Origin: Chryseosolibacter sp035628595
GTDB lineage: Bacteria; Bacteroidota; Bacteroidia; Cytophagales; Cyclobacteriaceae
Assembly: GCA_035628595.1 (NCBI GenBank)
Contig: DASPJN010000084.1
Coordinates: 1 to 36,119, forward strand
DNA length: 36,119 bases
Direction of reading: 5' to 3'
Numbering within the stretch: the first letter of the stretch is position 1; each line of letters begins with the position of its first letter. The translations under genes and the position numbers were made by a program. The notes beneath the pieces are model-generated. The model saw only the letters and a program-made list of their open reading frames with translations, was not told where the DNA came from and did not search any database. Below are positions 16,887-24,265 of this stretch, piece by piece.

Positions 16887-18296
16887 ATGCCGGAAACCCA
16901 GCGAGACAAACAAATATTTTCGCTCTACGAAGTAACGCGCAGCATTCAGAAAACGATCGCTGAACGCTATAAGTCATCCTTTTGGGTTAAAGCTGAAATG
17001 AACAAGCTCAATCACTACTCTCATTCCGGCCACTGTTATCCGGAGTTGGTTGAAAAAAGAGACGGAAAAGTGATCGCACAGATAAAAGCCAACTTGTGGA
17101 AAAGCGATTATCAACGAATCAATGCGCGGTTTTTAAAAGTTACAAAGGAGCACATCAAAGACGGAATAAGCATTCTCTTTCTTGCCTCTATTCATTTTGA
17201 TCCGGCGCATGGGCTTTGCCTTCGCATGCTGGATATTGATCCAATATTTTCGCTCGGTGAACTTGAGAAAGAAAAACATGAAAGCATTGAGCGCCTGCAA
17301 GCTGAAAACCTTTTTCGAAAAAATAAACTTCTTTCACTTTCGCTTCTTCCAAAACGAATTGCGGTGATTTCCGTAGAGACAAGCAAGGGCTATGCAGATT
17401 ACCTGAAAATTCTTCAAGGTAATCCCTGGAATTATCGTGTCTTTAATATGCTTTTTCCGGCATTGCTACAGGGAGACCGCGCTGTTGAATCCATCCTCTA
17501 TCAACTCGGGCGAATCAAAAGTGTGCATCAACACTTTGATGCGGTGGCGATTATCCGGGGTGGTGGGGGTGATGTTGGCTTGTCTTCATACAACAATTAT
17601 CAATTGGCGCGTGAAATTGCAATGTTTCCCATTCCAGTTTTTACAGGGATCGGACATTCAACAAATGAAACAGTTGCCGAGATGGTGTCGTTCAAAAACG
17701 CCATCACACCAACTGAGCTTGCAGACTTCATCTTACAGCACTTTCATAATTTTTCGGAACCTCTTACCAATGCTGCCAGATTGGTCAACACCTTCGCCGA
17801 AGATCTCTTGAACCGTAAGCAGCAGCAATTCGCAAACAGCGTACAGCTCTTTAAAATAATTACATCAAACGCTTTAACCAGACACAGCGCGGGCCTGAAA
17901 ACGACAAGCCATTCCTTTTACTCCAAACTTCTTCTGGCAATTAATACTTTCCGACATTCCCTTAGAACAACACATGAAACGCTGAATACAGGCGCAGAGT
18001 CTTTCCTCCAGCATCAATTTGATTCAATCCGTCAACAAAAATCGATGCTTGGATCGAACGCAAGTGTTGTGCACGGAAATGAAGTCCGAAAGATTGAACG
18101 ACTTCACCACAGCGTAACGCTGCTTGATCCGGTCAATGTTTTGCGCAGGGGATTCTCGATCACAACCGATGGAAATGGCAGGGTAGTAAAATCGGTGACG
18201 GAACTAAAATCAGGACAAACGATTCGTACGAGGCTGGCAGATGGCACGATAATAACGGAAGTTAAAAAAATCAGCAATCACGATACCCATGAATAA
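16887..18296 (+). CDS. xseA: exodeoxyribonuclease VII large subunit
   Basis: A 469-aa protein when started at ATG 16887; an in-frame TTG at 16869 would add six residues. It is the catalytic subunit of exonuclease VII, which digests single-stranded DNA from both ends. The N-terminal OB-fold lies at about 10-110 (FWVKAEMNKLNHYSHSGHCY, ending IKANLWKSDY). The catalytic core carries PKRIAVISVETSKGYADYLKIL, AIIRGGGGDVGLSSYNNYQLAREIA and PVFTGIGHSTNETVAEMVS, followed by a long coiled-coil stretch and the C-terminal VLRRGFSITTDGNGRVVKSV segment. Length is in the normal range. The xseB start overlaps its last 8 nt, as is usual for the pair. Confidence 0.97.
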   Translation: MPETQRDKQIFSLYEVTRSIQKTIAERYKSSFWVKAEMNKLNHYSHSGHCYPELVEKRDGKVIAQIKANLWKSDYQRINARFLKVTKEHIKDGISILFLASIHFDPAHGLCLRMLDIDPIFSLGELEKEKHESIERLQAENLFRKNKLLSLSLLPKRIAVISVETSKGYADYLKILQGNPWNYRVFNMLFPALLQGDRAVESILYQLGRIKSVHQHFDAVAIIRGGGGDVGLSSYNNYQLAREIAMFPIPVFTGIGHSTNETVAEMVSFKNAITPTELADFILQHFHNFSEPLTNAARLVNTFAEDLLNRKQQQFANSVQLFKIITSNALTRHSAGLKTTSHSFYSKLLLAINTFRHSLRTTHETLNTGAESFLQHQFDSIRQQKSMLGSNASVVHGNEVRKIERLHHSVTLLDPVNVLRRGFSITTDGNGRVVKSVTELKSGQTIRTRLADGTIITEVKKISNHDTHE

Positions 18297-18495
18297 CGAC
18301 ACAAATTATACAGACGCTTTTGCGGAGCTCCAGCAGATCGTGAATGAAATTGAAAGCGGAGAAATTTCAGTTGACGTTCTTTCGGAAAAAGTAAAACGCG
18401 CTGCCACCCTTATCGGGATATGCAAGGCAAAGCTATCAAGCACTGAAGAAGACGTCAGGAAAATTCTGAAAGACCTTGATGCCAGCGAACACTAA
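18289..18495 (+). CDS. xseB: exodeoxyribonuclease VII small subunit
   Basis: A 68-aa two-helix protein with the typical family layout: YTDAFAELQQIVNEIESGE, then VLSEKVKRAATLIGICKAKLSSTEEDV. It binds the XseA coiled coil to form the holoenzyme. It overlaps xseA by 8 nt in another frame, consistent with translational coupling, and its stop lies 2 nt from the stop of the convergent rlmI gene. Confidence 0.95.
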   Translation: MNNDTNYTDAFAELQQIVNEIESGEISVDVLSEKVKRAATLIGICKAKLSSTEEDVRKILKDLDASEH

Positions 18496-18497
18496 AC

Positions 18498-19685
18498 TCA
18501 CTCAACGTAAAGAACGAGTCCCTTCAAATATTCGCCTTCGGGATGGTAAATAGAAACGGGATGATCTGCGGGCTGATTAAGGTGATGAAGGACTTTGATT
18601 TGCCTCCCTGCCTGGATCGCTGCTGAAACGATCGTGTCATAAAACAGTTGCCTGTCAACTACCTGTGAGCAGGAGAATGTAAAAATGATTCCCCCATTCC
18701 GGATTTTCTGCATTGCTTCTGTATTCAGCCGCTGATATCCTTTTACTGCCTGGTGCCGCGCGTCACGGTGCTTCGCGAATGCGGGAGGATCAAGTATTAT
18801 CACGTCATAGATCCCATGTTTATCTTTAAGGAAATCAAATGTATCTTCCGCAAAGCATCTATGAACATTCGTATTAAATCCATTCAGGTCGAGATTCTTT
18901 TTGGTAAGGTCAATTGCTTTTTGCGATGCATCCACAGAATGAACCACGGATGCACCTGCGCTTAAAGCGTACACCGAAAAACCTCCGGTATAACAAAACG
19001 TGTTCAGTACTTTCTTGTCTTTTGAAAATTGTGCAAGTAGTTTCCTGTTTTCGCGTTGATCGAGGAAAAACCCGGTTTTTTGTCCTTCTTCCCAGTCAAC
19101 ATAAAACTTGTTGTCATTTTCATAGATAATGTGCGGCACCACACCCATCCCAAAAAGATATTCTTCCGAAGCTGCTTCGCGCATGTTACCCGGGAGCGTT
19201 CCATGACTTTTGTAATACACCGCCTTTAGTTCATCGGAAAAAACATCCTGTAACGCTATGACTATGCGCTCCCGATCAAGATGCATACCCGCTGAATGCG
19301 CCTGCACAACTGCAATTCCGTCGTAATAGTCGATGATTAATCCCGGAAGACCATCACCCTCCGCATGAACCAATCGATAAGCATTTGTATGTGAAGACGG
19401 CAACCCGCTGGATCTTCGCAACTGCCGCGCATGCAGAAATTTATTGATCCAGAATGACTCATCGGGAGCAGTTTTAGCAAAGGACAATATTCTCACCGCA
19501 ATGCTGCCGTTTTGATAGTGGCCAAATCCCAACGTATTGCCTTTGAAGTCCAGTACCTCCACCCATGCCCCATCGGTGCTTACGCCTTCTTGCTTTTGAA
19601 TAGCCCCTGAAAATATCCACGGATGGAAACGCTGGATGGAAAACTCTTTTCCTTTCTTCAGAATTATTTTTGCCGAAACTGTCAT
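18498..19685 (-). CDS. rlmI: class I SAM-dependent rRNA methyltransferase (RlmI/YccW family)
   Basis: A 395-aa protein with an N-terminal PUA domain (about 1-80, starting KIILKKGKEFSIQRFHPWIFSGAI) and a Rossmann methyltransferase domain. SAM motif I is NTFCYTGGFSVYALSAGA, the acidic loop is VDAS, motif IV is DVIILDPPAFAKH, and the catalytic Cys lies in FTFSCSQVV. This is the arrangement of the enzyme that makes m5C in 23S rRNA (C1962 in E. coli). Length matches. The exact target base is inferred from the family. Start is ATG 19685. Confidence 0.92.
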   Translation of the reverse strand: MTVSAKIILKKGKEFSIQRFHPWIFSGAIQKQEGVSTDGAWVEVLDFKGNTLGFGHYQNGSIAVRILSFAKTAPDESFWINKFLHARQLRRSSGLPSSHTNAYRLVHAEGDGLPGLIIDYYDGIAVVQAHSAGMHLDRERIVIALQDVFSDELKAVYYKSHGTLPGNMREAASEEYLFGMGVVPHIIYENDNKFYVDWEEGQKTGFFLDQRENRKLLAQFSKDKKVLNTFCYTGGFSVYALSAGASVVHSVDASQKAIDLTKKNLDLNGFNTNVHRCFAEDTFDFLKDKHGIYDVIILDPPAFAKHRDARHQAVKGYQRLNTEAMQKIRNGGIIFTFSCSQVVDRQLFYDTIVSAAIQAGRQIKVLHHLNQPADHPVSIYHPEGEYLKGLVLYVE

Positions 19686-19699
19686 AAGCGAGACCGGTG

Positions 19700-19707
19700 C
19701 AAAAGTA
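19700..19707 (-). promoter_or_regulatory. candidate -7 element TACTTTTG for rlmI
   Basis: An exact TAnnTTTG match on the minus strand, 15 nt from its G to the A of ATG 19685. A TTG (plus-strand CAA 19724-19726) lies 16 nt upstream, close to the 17-23 nt spacing described for Bacteroidetes, making it the best two-part promoter in the window. Confidence 0.5.
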
Positions 19708-19777
19708 TGTAATTTTTAATGGCCAAGGCCCGATCTAAAAAGTGACAAAATAACAGACATCCGGTTGTCGACGAGCG

Positions 19778-20218
19778 TCAATCGACCTTTGTGAAGTTAT
19801 AGGGAATCACCTTTCCATCTCCTTCAATCGATGCGTTAAGGATTTCAAATCCATCCTTCTGCATATACGCATAACGGATCAGCTTCGGAAAATCGTGGTC
19901 GGGATTTTCCGCCGTAAAACCGGTTTCCGAGAAATGCACAATTTTGAACGGAATTGCCTTTTGGTCGCCCGCAACATCGGGCACGTAAAAATAAGTTCCT
20001 TCCCTTTGCTGAATCGTAATTTGTTCGAGCATTGTGGTGTCTTGTCTGGAAACTTTAAAAGATTTGCCCATTAAATCACCGCCCGGCGATCTGGACCAGG
20101 TTTCAAACGTCTGCTTCCCCTGCAATTGCCATTTCCCAATCAGCCAGTTAAAATCATTTGACTGTGCGCGGCACACGGCGGTCGAAAGCACGAGGAATAG
20201 TATTATGCGAATGTCCAT
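19778..20218 (-). CDS. exported lipocalin-like protein (DUF6265-like)
   Basis: A 146-aa protein with a signal peptide (MDIRIILFLVLSTAVCRA, cut before QSNDF). The mature part begins FNWLIGKWQLQGKQTFETW and contains the EQITIQQREGTYFYVPDV, GFTAENPDHDFPKLIRYAY and ASIEGDGKVIPYNFTKVD segments. These match the small beta-barrel family annotated DUF6265, whose WLxGxW start and NPxHDFPxxIxY motif I recognise. The ligand is unknown. It is divergent from htrA across a 177-bp gap. Confidence 0.75.
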   Translation of the reverse strand: MDIRIILFLVLSTAVCRAQSNDFNWLIGKWQLQGKQTFETWSRSPGGDLMGKSFKVSRQDTTMLEQITIQQREGTYFYVPDVAGDQKAIPFKIVHFSETGFTAENPDHDFPKLIRYAYMQKDGFEILNASIEGDGKVIPYNFTKVD

Positions 20219-20257
20219 AGAAATATTTATGACATGTTTTTACAAATGAATGTACAA

Positions 20258-20276
20258 GATTAACGTTAGATTAACG
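20258..20276. repeat. 11-bp-period direct repeat GATTAACG upstream of htrA
   Basis: Two perfect 8-bp copies of GATTAACG (20258-20265 and 20269-20276) are separated by TTA, one DNA turn apart. This is the shape of a tandem site for an OmpR/PhoB-family regulator. It lies 119 bp before the htrA ATG and 39 bp before the start of the divergent gene. No TAnnTTTG match is visible between it and htrA. Confidence 0.4.
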
Positions 20277-20395
20277 AACCTCTGCTTGTTTTACGCGTTA
20301 TAGTTTAGTCCAGGAGTCTGACAGAATTTCGCAAATATAAAATCTGCCTGATTTTTGTTAAAAATCGTAATCAAACTAAAATAAAAATAAGAGCT

Positions 20396-21871
20396 ATGAG
20401 AAAATTTAGTTCCCTGTTTCTCGCGGCCGTTCTCGGAAGTGTATGTACGGTTGCGTCCTATCAATGGTTAGATGAGGATAAGGAGAAGGTCACATTAGAG
20501 CATATCACGAAAATCCCGACGGCCAACGTCGCCTACAAGGTGGACGAAAATGGTAAAGCCGTTCCACTTGATTTCACCGCAGCGGCTGAAAAGGTGATGC
20601 CTGCGGTGGTCCATATCCGTTCATCCCAAACGGCGGCGTCTCCGCAAAGACAATACGTTGACCCATTTGAAGAATTCTTTGGCCCGCGAATGCGGCAGGG
20701 CCCGGCCGAAAGTTCCGGATCCGGCGTTATCATAAATGAAAACGGTTACATCGTTACAAACAATCACGTTGTGCAGGATGCGGATCTTGTCGAAGTGTCG
20801 CTATCTGATAACCGTACGTTTACGGCAGAGGTAATCGGAACGGACCCGGATACCGACATTGCTTTATTGAAGATTAATCAAAAAGGTCTTCCATACCTTT
20901 CATTTGTTGATTCGGACAAAACAAAAGTCGGGGAATGGGTTCTTGCTGTTGGTAACCCATTTAATCTGACAGGAACGGTTACTGCCGGTATCATCAGTGC
21001 TAAAGGGCGTAATATTAATATCCTCGGCAGCAGAACACCAGATGGTGCTCGTACGGCCATCGAATCTTTTATTCAAACCGATGCAGCAATTAATCCTGGC
21101 AACAGCGGTGGTGCGCTTGTTGATCTTCAGGGAGGGCTGATTGGAATCAACACGGCGATTGCAAGCACAACAGGGTCTTATGCAGGCTACGGATTTGCGG
21201 TACCATCTGATATCGTAAGCAAGGTTGTTGAGGACCTGCTTGAGTACGGAGTAGTTCAACGCGGATGGCTTGGCGTACAGATTGCCAGTGTGAACAGTCA
21301 ATTGAAAAAGGAAAATGACCTCAGCGTAAATGAAGGCGCATACATTTCAGGGTTTTCTGAAATGAGTTCCGCAAAAGATGCCGGCCTCAAGGAAGGTGAT
21401 GTGGTCGTGAGAATTGATGACACGGAAATTCGATCCAATACAGCATTGATTGAATACATCGGCAGACGTCGGCCCGGCGATAGAGTTAACCTTACTGTTA
21501 ATCGTGATGGAAAGGAACTGACAATACCGGTGGTGCTCAAATCTAAGGATGGCAAAACGACAGTAATCAAAGCTGAAGATCGGGAAGGTATTGCCGCTCT
21601 TGGCATAGAATTAGAAGAAATAGATGAAAATGTCGCAAAAAATCTCGATATTGATTCCGGTGTACGAATCAAGACGCTGGCGAACGGCAAACTGAAACGT
21701 GAAACACAGATCCGCGAAGGTTTTATTATCACCAAGCTCAACGATACACCGGTGACTTCAGTAAAAGAGTTCAACGACATCCTTAAGAAAAAGAAATCAG
21801 GAGAGTTAGTAATTCTTTCAGGTACTTACGAAGACCTGCCGAAGGAGTTCAACTATGCTTTTAGAATGTAA
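20396..21871 (+). CDS. htrA: HtrA/DegP-family periplasmic serine protease (Do-like)
   Basis: A 491-aa protein with an N-terminal signal/anchor segment (about 4-21). The trypsin-like domain carries the full catalytic triad: H124 in GYIVTNNHVV, D154 in DTDIALLKI and S237 in NPGNSGGAL. An LA-type loop around 83-105 precedes it (VDPFEEFFGPRM). PDZ1 lies at about 280-380 (RGWLGVQIASV, AGLKEGDVVVRIDDTEI) and PDZ2 at about 395-488 (ALGIELEEID, REGFIITKLNDTPV). The two-PDZ length fits the Do family (DegP/DegQ). It degrades or refolds misfolded envelope proteins. A direct repeat at 20258-20276 may be its regulatory site. A 57-aa gene follows after 15 nt. Confidence 0.95.
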   Translation: MRKFSSLFLAAVLGSVCTVASYQWLDEDKEKVTLEHITKIPTANVAYKVDENGKAVPLDFTAAAEKVMPAVVHIRSSQTAASPQRQYVDPFEEFFGPRMRQGPAESSGSGVIINENGYIVTNNHVVQDADLVEVSLSDNRTFTAEVIGTDPDTDIALLKINQKGLPYLSFVDSDKTKVGEWVLAVGNPFNLTGTVTAGIISAKGRNINILGSRTPDGARTAIESFIQTDAAINPGNSGGALVDLQGGLIGINTAIASTTGSYAGYGFAVPSDIVSKVVEDLLEYGVVQRGWLGVQIASVNSQLKKENDLSVNEGAYISGFSEMSSAKDAGLKEGDVVVRIDDTEIRSNTALIEYIGRRRPGDRVNLTVNRDGKELTIPVVLKSKDGKTTVIKAEDREGIAALGIELEEIDENVAKNLDIDSGVRIKTLANGKLKRETQIREGFIITKLNDTPVTSVKEFNDILKKKKSGELVILSGTYEDLPKEFNYAFRM

Positions 21872-21886
21872 AGAAGAATAGAGATT

Positions 21887-22060
21887 ATGAGAAGATTGTT
21901 TAGGAAGGGCGAACGTGTTCGCAGCAAGATTGATGGAAAGGTTGTAGAAGTTTTAAAGTACATCAAAAAGAATCTTGTAGAGGTAATGTGGTTTGACCTT
22001 GAAAAAAAGGAACCCAGAAAGAATACGATCGAAGAAGATAAGCTTTCCAAGGCGGCTTAG
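21887..22060 (+). CDS. 57-aa basic protein, weakly YodC/DUF2158-like
   Basis: An ATG at 21887 opens a 57-codon frame closed by TAG, 15 nt behind htrA and directly before a strong terminator, which argues that it is a real gene and part of the htrA transcript. The protein begins MRRLFRKGERVRSKIDGKVVEV and continues with a VEVMWFD strand and a charged C-terminal tail. The pattern (KGxxVRxKxxGxxxxV, then a V-x-W-F-D strand) recalls the small SH3-like YodC/DUF2158 proteins, but the similarity is short. No signal peptide, so it is likely cytoplasmic. Function unknown. Confidence 0.65.
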   Translation: MRRLFRKGERVRSKIDGKVVEVLKYIKKNLVEVMWFDLEKKEPRKNTIEEDKLSKAA

Positions 22061-22080
22061 ACAATAAATAAGAGATACTC

Positions 22081-22111
22081 AGGAGACGTGTGAACCATTC
22101 ATACGTCTCTT
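22081..22111 (+). terminator. strong intrinsic terminator after htrA and the 57-aa gene
   Basis: GAGACGTGTGAA (22083-22094), loop CCA, TTCATACGTCTC (22098-22109): a 12-bp stem with a single G-U pair, extendable by two pairs, followed by TTGTTGTCT. It ends the htrA transcript and isolates ispH. Confidence 0.75.
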
Positions 22112-22176
22112 GTTGTCTCAGCCTGAAAGCGTAAGTCTTTGGAGATTTTATTTCGATACAGTTGTAACAAACTTCC

Positions 22177-22184
22177 TAACTTTG
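22177..22184 (+). promoter_or_regulatory. candidate -7 element TAACTTTG for ispH
   Basis: An exact TAnnTTTG match. Its last G is 23 nt from the ATC at 22207, the same spacing as the -7 matches before 6177 (22), 9741 (24) and 12832 (22). A TTG lies 12 nt upstream, too near for a standard -33 box. The spacing supports translation starting at about 22207. Confidence 0.45.
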
Positions 22185-22206
22185 TGGTTAGGTAAAATAA
22201 ACTGTT

Positions 22207-23424
22207 ATCAAAAAGTTTGACATCCCTTCGTATTACCGGTCATCTATCACCGGAAAGGTTAAAGAGGCACGCAGACAAAAAGACCTGCGTAAACAGGATT
22301 TTTCACCGGCCGTTCTTGACTTTGGCGCCGTCAAATTTTACATCGCACGACATTTTGGATTTTGCTACGGCGTAGAAAACGCCATTGAGATCAGTTACAA
22401 AGCCCTTGAGGAAAACCCGGGCAAGAAAGTATATCTGCTAAGCCAGATGATTCACAACCAGGAAGTGAACGAGGATCTTCAAAGCCGCGGCATCAGCTTT
22501 ATCATGGACACCGATGGCACGCAGCTTATCCCATGGGAAAACATCACCAGCGAAGACATTGTGATTATCCCTGCCTTCGGCACAACGGTCGAAATCGAAA
22601 ATCAGCTTCTCGACAATAATGTCGAGGTACATAAGTATAACACTACATGTCCATTTGTTGAAAAGGTTTGGAACCGCGCTGAAAAACTCGGAAAGGATAA
22701 CTACACCGTTGTCATACACGGCAAACCGCGGCACGAAGAAACCCGCGCTACTTTTTCGCATAGCGCGCAGCATGCAGCTTCAGTTGTCGTGCGCGACATC
22801 AAGGAAGCCATGCGGCTCGGTGAATACATCGAAGGCAATCTCCCTGTTTCAGATTTTTACAGGGAGTTTGAGTCAAAAGTGTCACGAGGCTTTGATGCTG
22901 ATGTGCACCTGCAACGAATCGGCGTCGTCAACCAGACAACAATGCTCGCGACAGAAACACAGGCTATTGCAGACTACCTTCGCGGTGTAATGATTAAGAA
23001 GTATGGAGAGGAGAATCTTCGGTTGCATTTTGCCGACACGCGTGACACTCTCTGTTATGCAACAAATGACAACCAGGATTCAACATACGAGCTACTGAAA
23101 ACCGATGCTGACCTGGCAATCGTGGTCGGTGGATATAACAGCTCAAACACCTCTCATATCGTTGAGCTTTGCGAGCGCAAATTCCCAACATACTTTATCA
23201 ACAGCGATAAGGAAATAAAATCAAAAGAAGAGATACATCATTTTGATTATCATCGGAAGGAGAAAAAGATTTCGTTCGGGTATCTTCCAGAAAAGGAGGA
23301 AGTCCGGATCATATTAACGAGCGGCGCATCATGTCCTGACACGCTGGTTGACCGCGTAATGCTTCGATTGGTGGGTTTTTATGGGAGTGCAAATAGGGTC
23401 GAAGAAGTCTTGAAAAATTTCTAA
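22207..23424 (+). CDS. ispH: 4-hydroxy-3-methylbut-2-enyl diphosphate reductase, non-canonical start
   Basis: The last enzyme of the MEP isoprenoid pathway, reducing HMBPP to IPP and DMAPP with a [4Fe-4S] cluster. The three cluster ligands are C52 (RHFGFCYGVENAIE), C148 (NTTCPFVEKVW) and C283 (DTRDTLCYATND). HGKPRHEETRATFSH, VNQTTM and GGYNSSNTSH are also present. The first ATG in frame is at 22447, which would delete C52 and the whole conserved N-terminus. The frame is open from just after a TAA at 22198-22200 but holds no ATG, GTG or TTG before 22447. I place the start at ATC 22207 because the translation IKKFDIPSYYRS matches how Bacteroidetes IspH proteins (about 405-410 aa) begin. GTT 22204 or CTG 22282 are alternatives, and a sequence error is possible. 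Confidence 0.9.
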   Translation: MKKFDIPSYYRSSITGKVKEARRQKDLRKQDFSPAVLDFGAVKFYIARHFGFCYGVENAIEISYKALEENPGKKVYLLSQMIHNQEVNEDLQSRGISFIMDTDGTQLIPWENITSEDIVIIPAFGTTVEIENQLLDNNVEVHKYNTTCPFVEKVWNRAEKLGKDNYTVVIHGKPRHEETRATFSHSAQHAASVVVRDIKEAMRLGEYIEGNLPVSDFYREFESKVSRGFDADVHLQRIGVVNQTTMLATETQAIADYLRGVMIKKYGEENLRLHFADTRDTLCYATNDNQDSTYELLKTDADLAIVVGGYNSSNTSHIVELCERKFPTYFINSDKEIKSKEEIHHFDYHRKEKKISFGYLPEKEEVRIILTSGASCPDTLVDRVMLRLVGFYGSANRVEEVLKNF

Positions 23425-23657
23425 GCCTTCTTTGACTTCTTTTCCGCTTTCTCTTTCGGTGTTTCCTGCACTTTCTTACCGTTACGGTGCTCACCGAGAA
23501 TGATCACATCCTTCGTATTCTGATACATTTTAGCTGCCTGCATCATCGCCTCGTACGTGTCACGAATAAGGATCGTACCGCTGTCAGCGCCCTTATTGCG
23601 TACTTCAAGCCAAAATCCATCCTTTTTCTTTTTCGGTAATACTGGTGGTCTTCCCAT
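23421..23657 (-). CDS. 78-aa basic protein of unknown function
   Basis: A small lysine-rich protein starting MGRPPVLPKKKKDGFWLEVRNKG. A compact alpha/beta-looking middle follows (GTILIRDTYEAMMQAAKMY, KDVIILGEHRNGKKV), then a Lys/Glu-rich low-complexity tail. No signal peptide or membrane segment. The ordered core argues for a real gene although I do not recognise the family; it might bind nucleic acid, a guess from charge only. Its stop shares a CTAA with the ispH stop. Confidence 0.7.
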   Translation of the reverse strand: MGRPPVLPKKKKDGFWLEVRNKGADSGTILIRDTYEAMMQAAKMYQNTKDVIILGEHRNGKKVQETPKEKAEKKSKKA

Positions 23658-23745
23658 TTTTATCTTTTGTAATAATAACTTTAAGCAAGTATAAATAGTT
23701 CGGCAATATTTCCCTGATTTTCAGGGGATTTCTTTTGAAAAATCT

Positions 23746-24219
23746 TCAAAAACGTAGCCTGATCTCACTTTTATAATCAACCGGCACCTTGATCGGTAGC
23801 CCTCGGTATTTAACCCGCAGATCGCCCGAATATTGCACATCGAATTTTTTGCCCCCCAAAACGCCGAGCAGCGTTTCCATCGTACCCAACTCTTTCAGAT
23901 TCAGCTTCACTTCAAGGGGAACGGTAAATTCGCCCCTGGCTGGTATTCTAACGTGGTACTCCCTTTTTACTAAACCCGCCTTCTTTCCATTGACGAAAAT
24001 CTCGACGTCAATACTTTTGAGCTGGCCACGGACATTATTTGGATTATAAAAAACCGCTTCAGCTTTCAGCATCGGTTCAGATGTCGCGTCAGCAACGACA
24101 TCCCGTATCTGCCGCAGAACAATTTCTTCATCCGGCAACTGACAACCCGAAAGGATCAGTATCCCAATCAAGCCGAACATACTAAATAAACGACCACACA
24201 TAAATTCCTTAAAAGACAT
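23746..24219 (-). CDS. LEA type 2 family lipoprotein
   Basis: A 157-aa lipoprotein with lipobox LSGC (C26) after a hydrophobic segment at 12-25. The mature part is an LEA2 (late embryogenesis abundant type 2, WHy-like) beta sandwich: a strand pattern around AEAVFYNPNNVRGQLKSIDVEIFVNGKKAG, then REYHVRIPARGEFTVPLEV and DVQYSGDLRVKYRGLPIKVPV. Bacterial members are outer-membrane lipoproteins linked to stress tolerance in general terms; the specific role is unknown. Internal Met at 7 and 14 are possible starts, but the first gives a normal n-region. It is divergent from the oxygenase gene with a 46-bp gap. Confidence 0.85.
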   Translation of the reverse strand: MSFKEFMCGRLFSMFGLIGILILSGCQLPDEEIVLRQIRDVVADATSEPMLKAEAVFYNPNNVRGQLKSIDVEIFVNGKKAGLVKREYHVRIPARGEFTVPLEVKLNLKELGTMETLLGVLGGKKFDVQYSGDLRVKYRGLPIKVPVDYKSEIRLRF

Positions 24220-24253
24220 ATTGAAAAGCGCGTAAGTATAGACATTTGCCGTT

Positions 24254-24261
24254 TAACTTTG
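24254..24261 (+). promoter_or_regulatory. candidate -7 element TAACTTTG directly before the oxygenase ATG
   Basis: An exact TAnnTTTG match whose last G is only 5 nt from the A of ATG 24266. If used, the transcript would be leaderless or nearly so. No later in-frame ATG exists before residue 109, so the gene start cannot simply be moved. Confidence 0.35.
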
Positions 24262-24265
24262 TTAT

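Noticed and set aside
13614..18495. Cluster of nucleases (DEDDh/GIY-YIG, XseA/XseB) as a defence island
   Set aside because: Each belongs to a common repair family, strands and spacing do not suggest one operon, and no mobile or known defence gene is nearby.
19760..19790. Hairpin GTCGA/TCGAC downstream of the DUF6265-like gene as a terminator
   Set aside because: The stem is only about 5 bp, overlaps the gene's end, and lacks a T tract.
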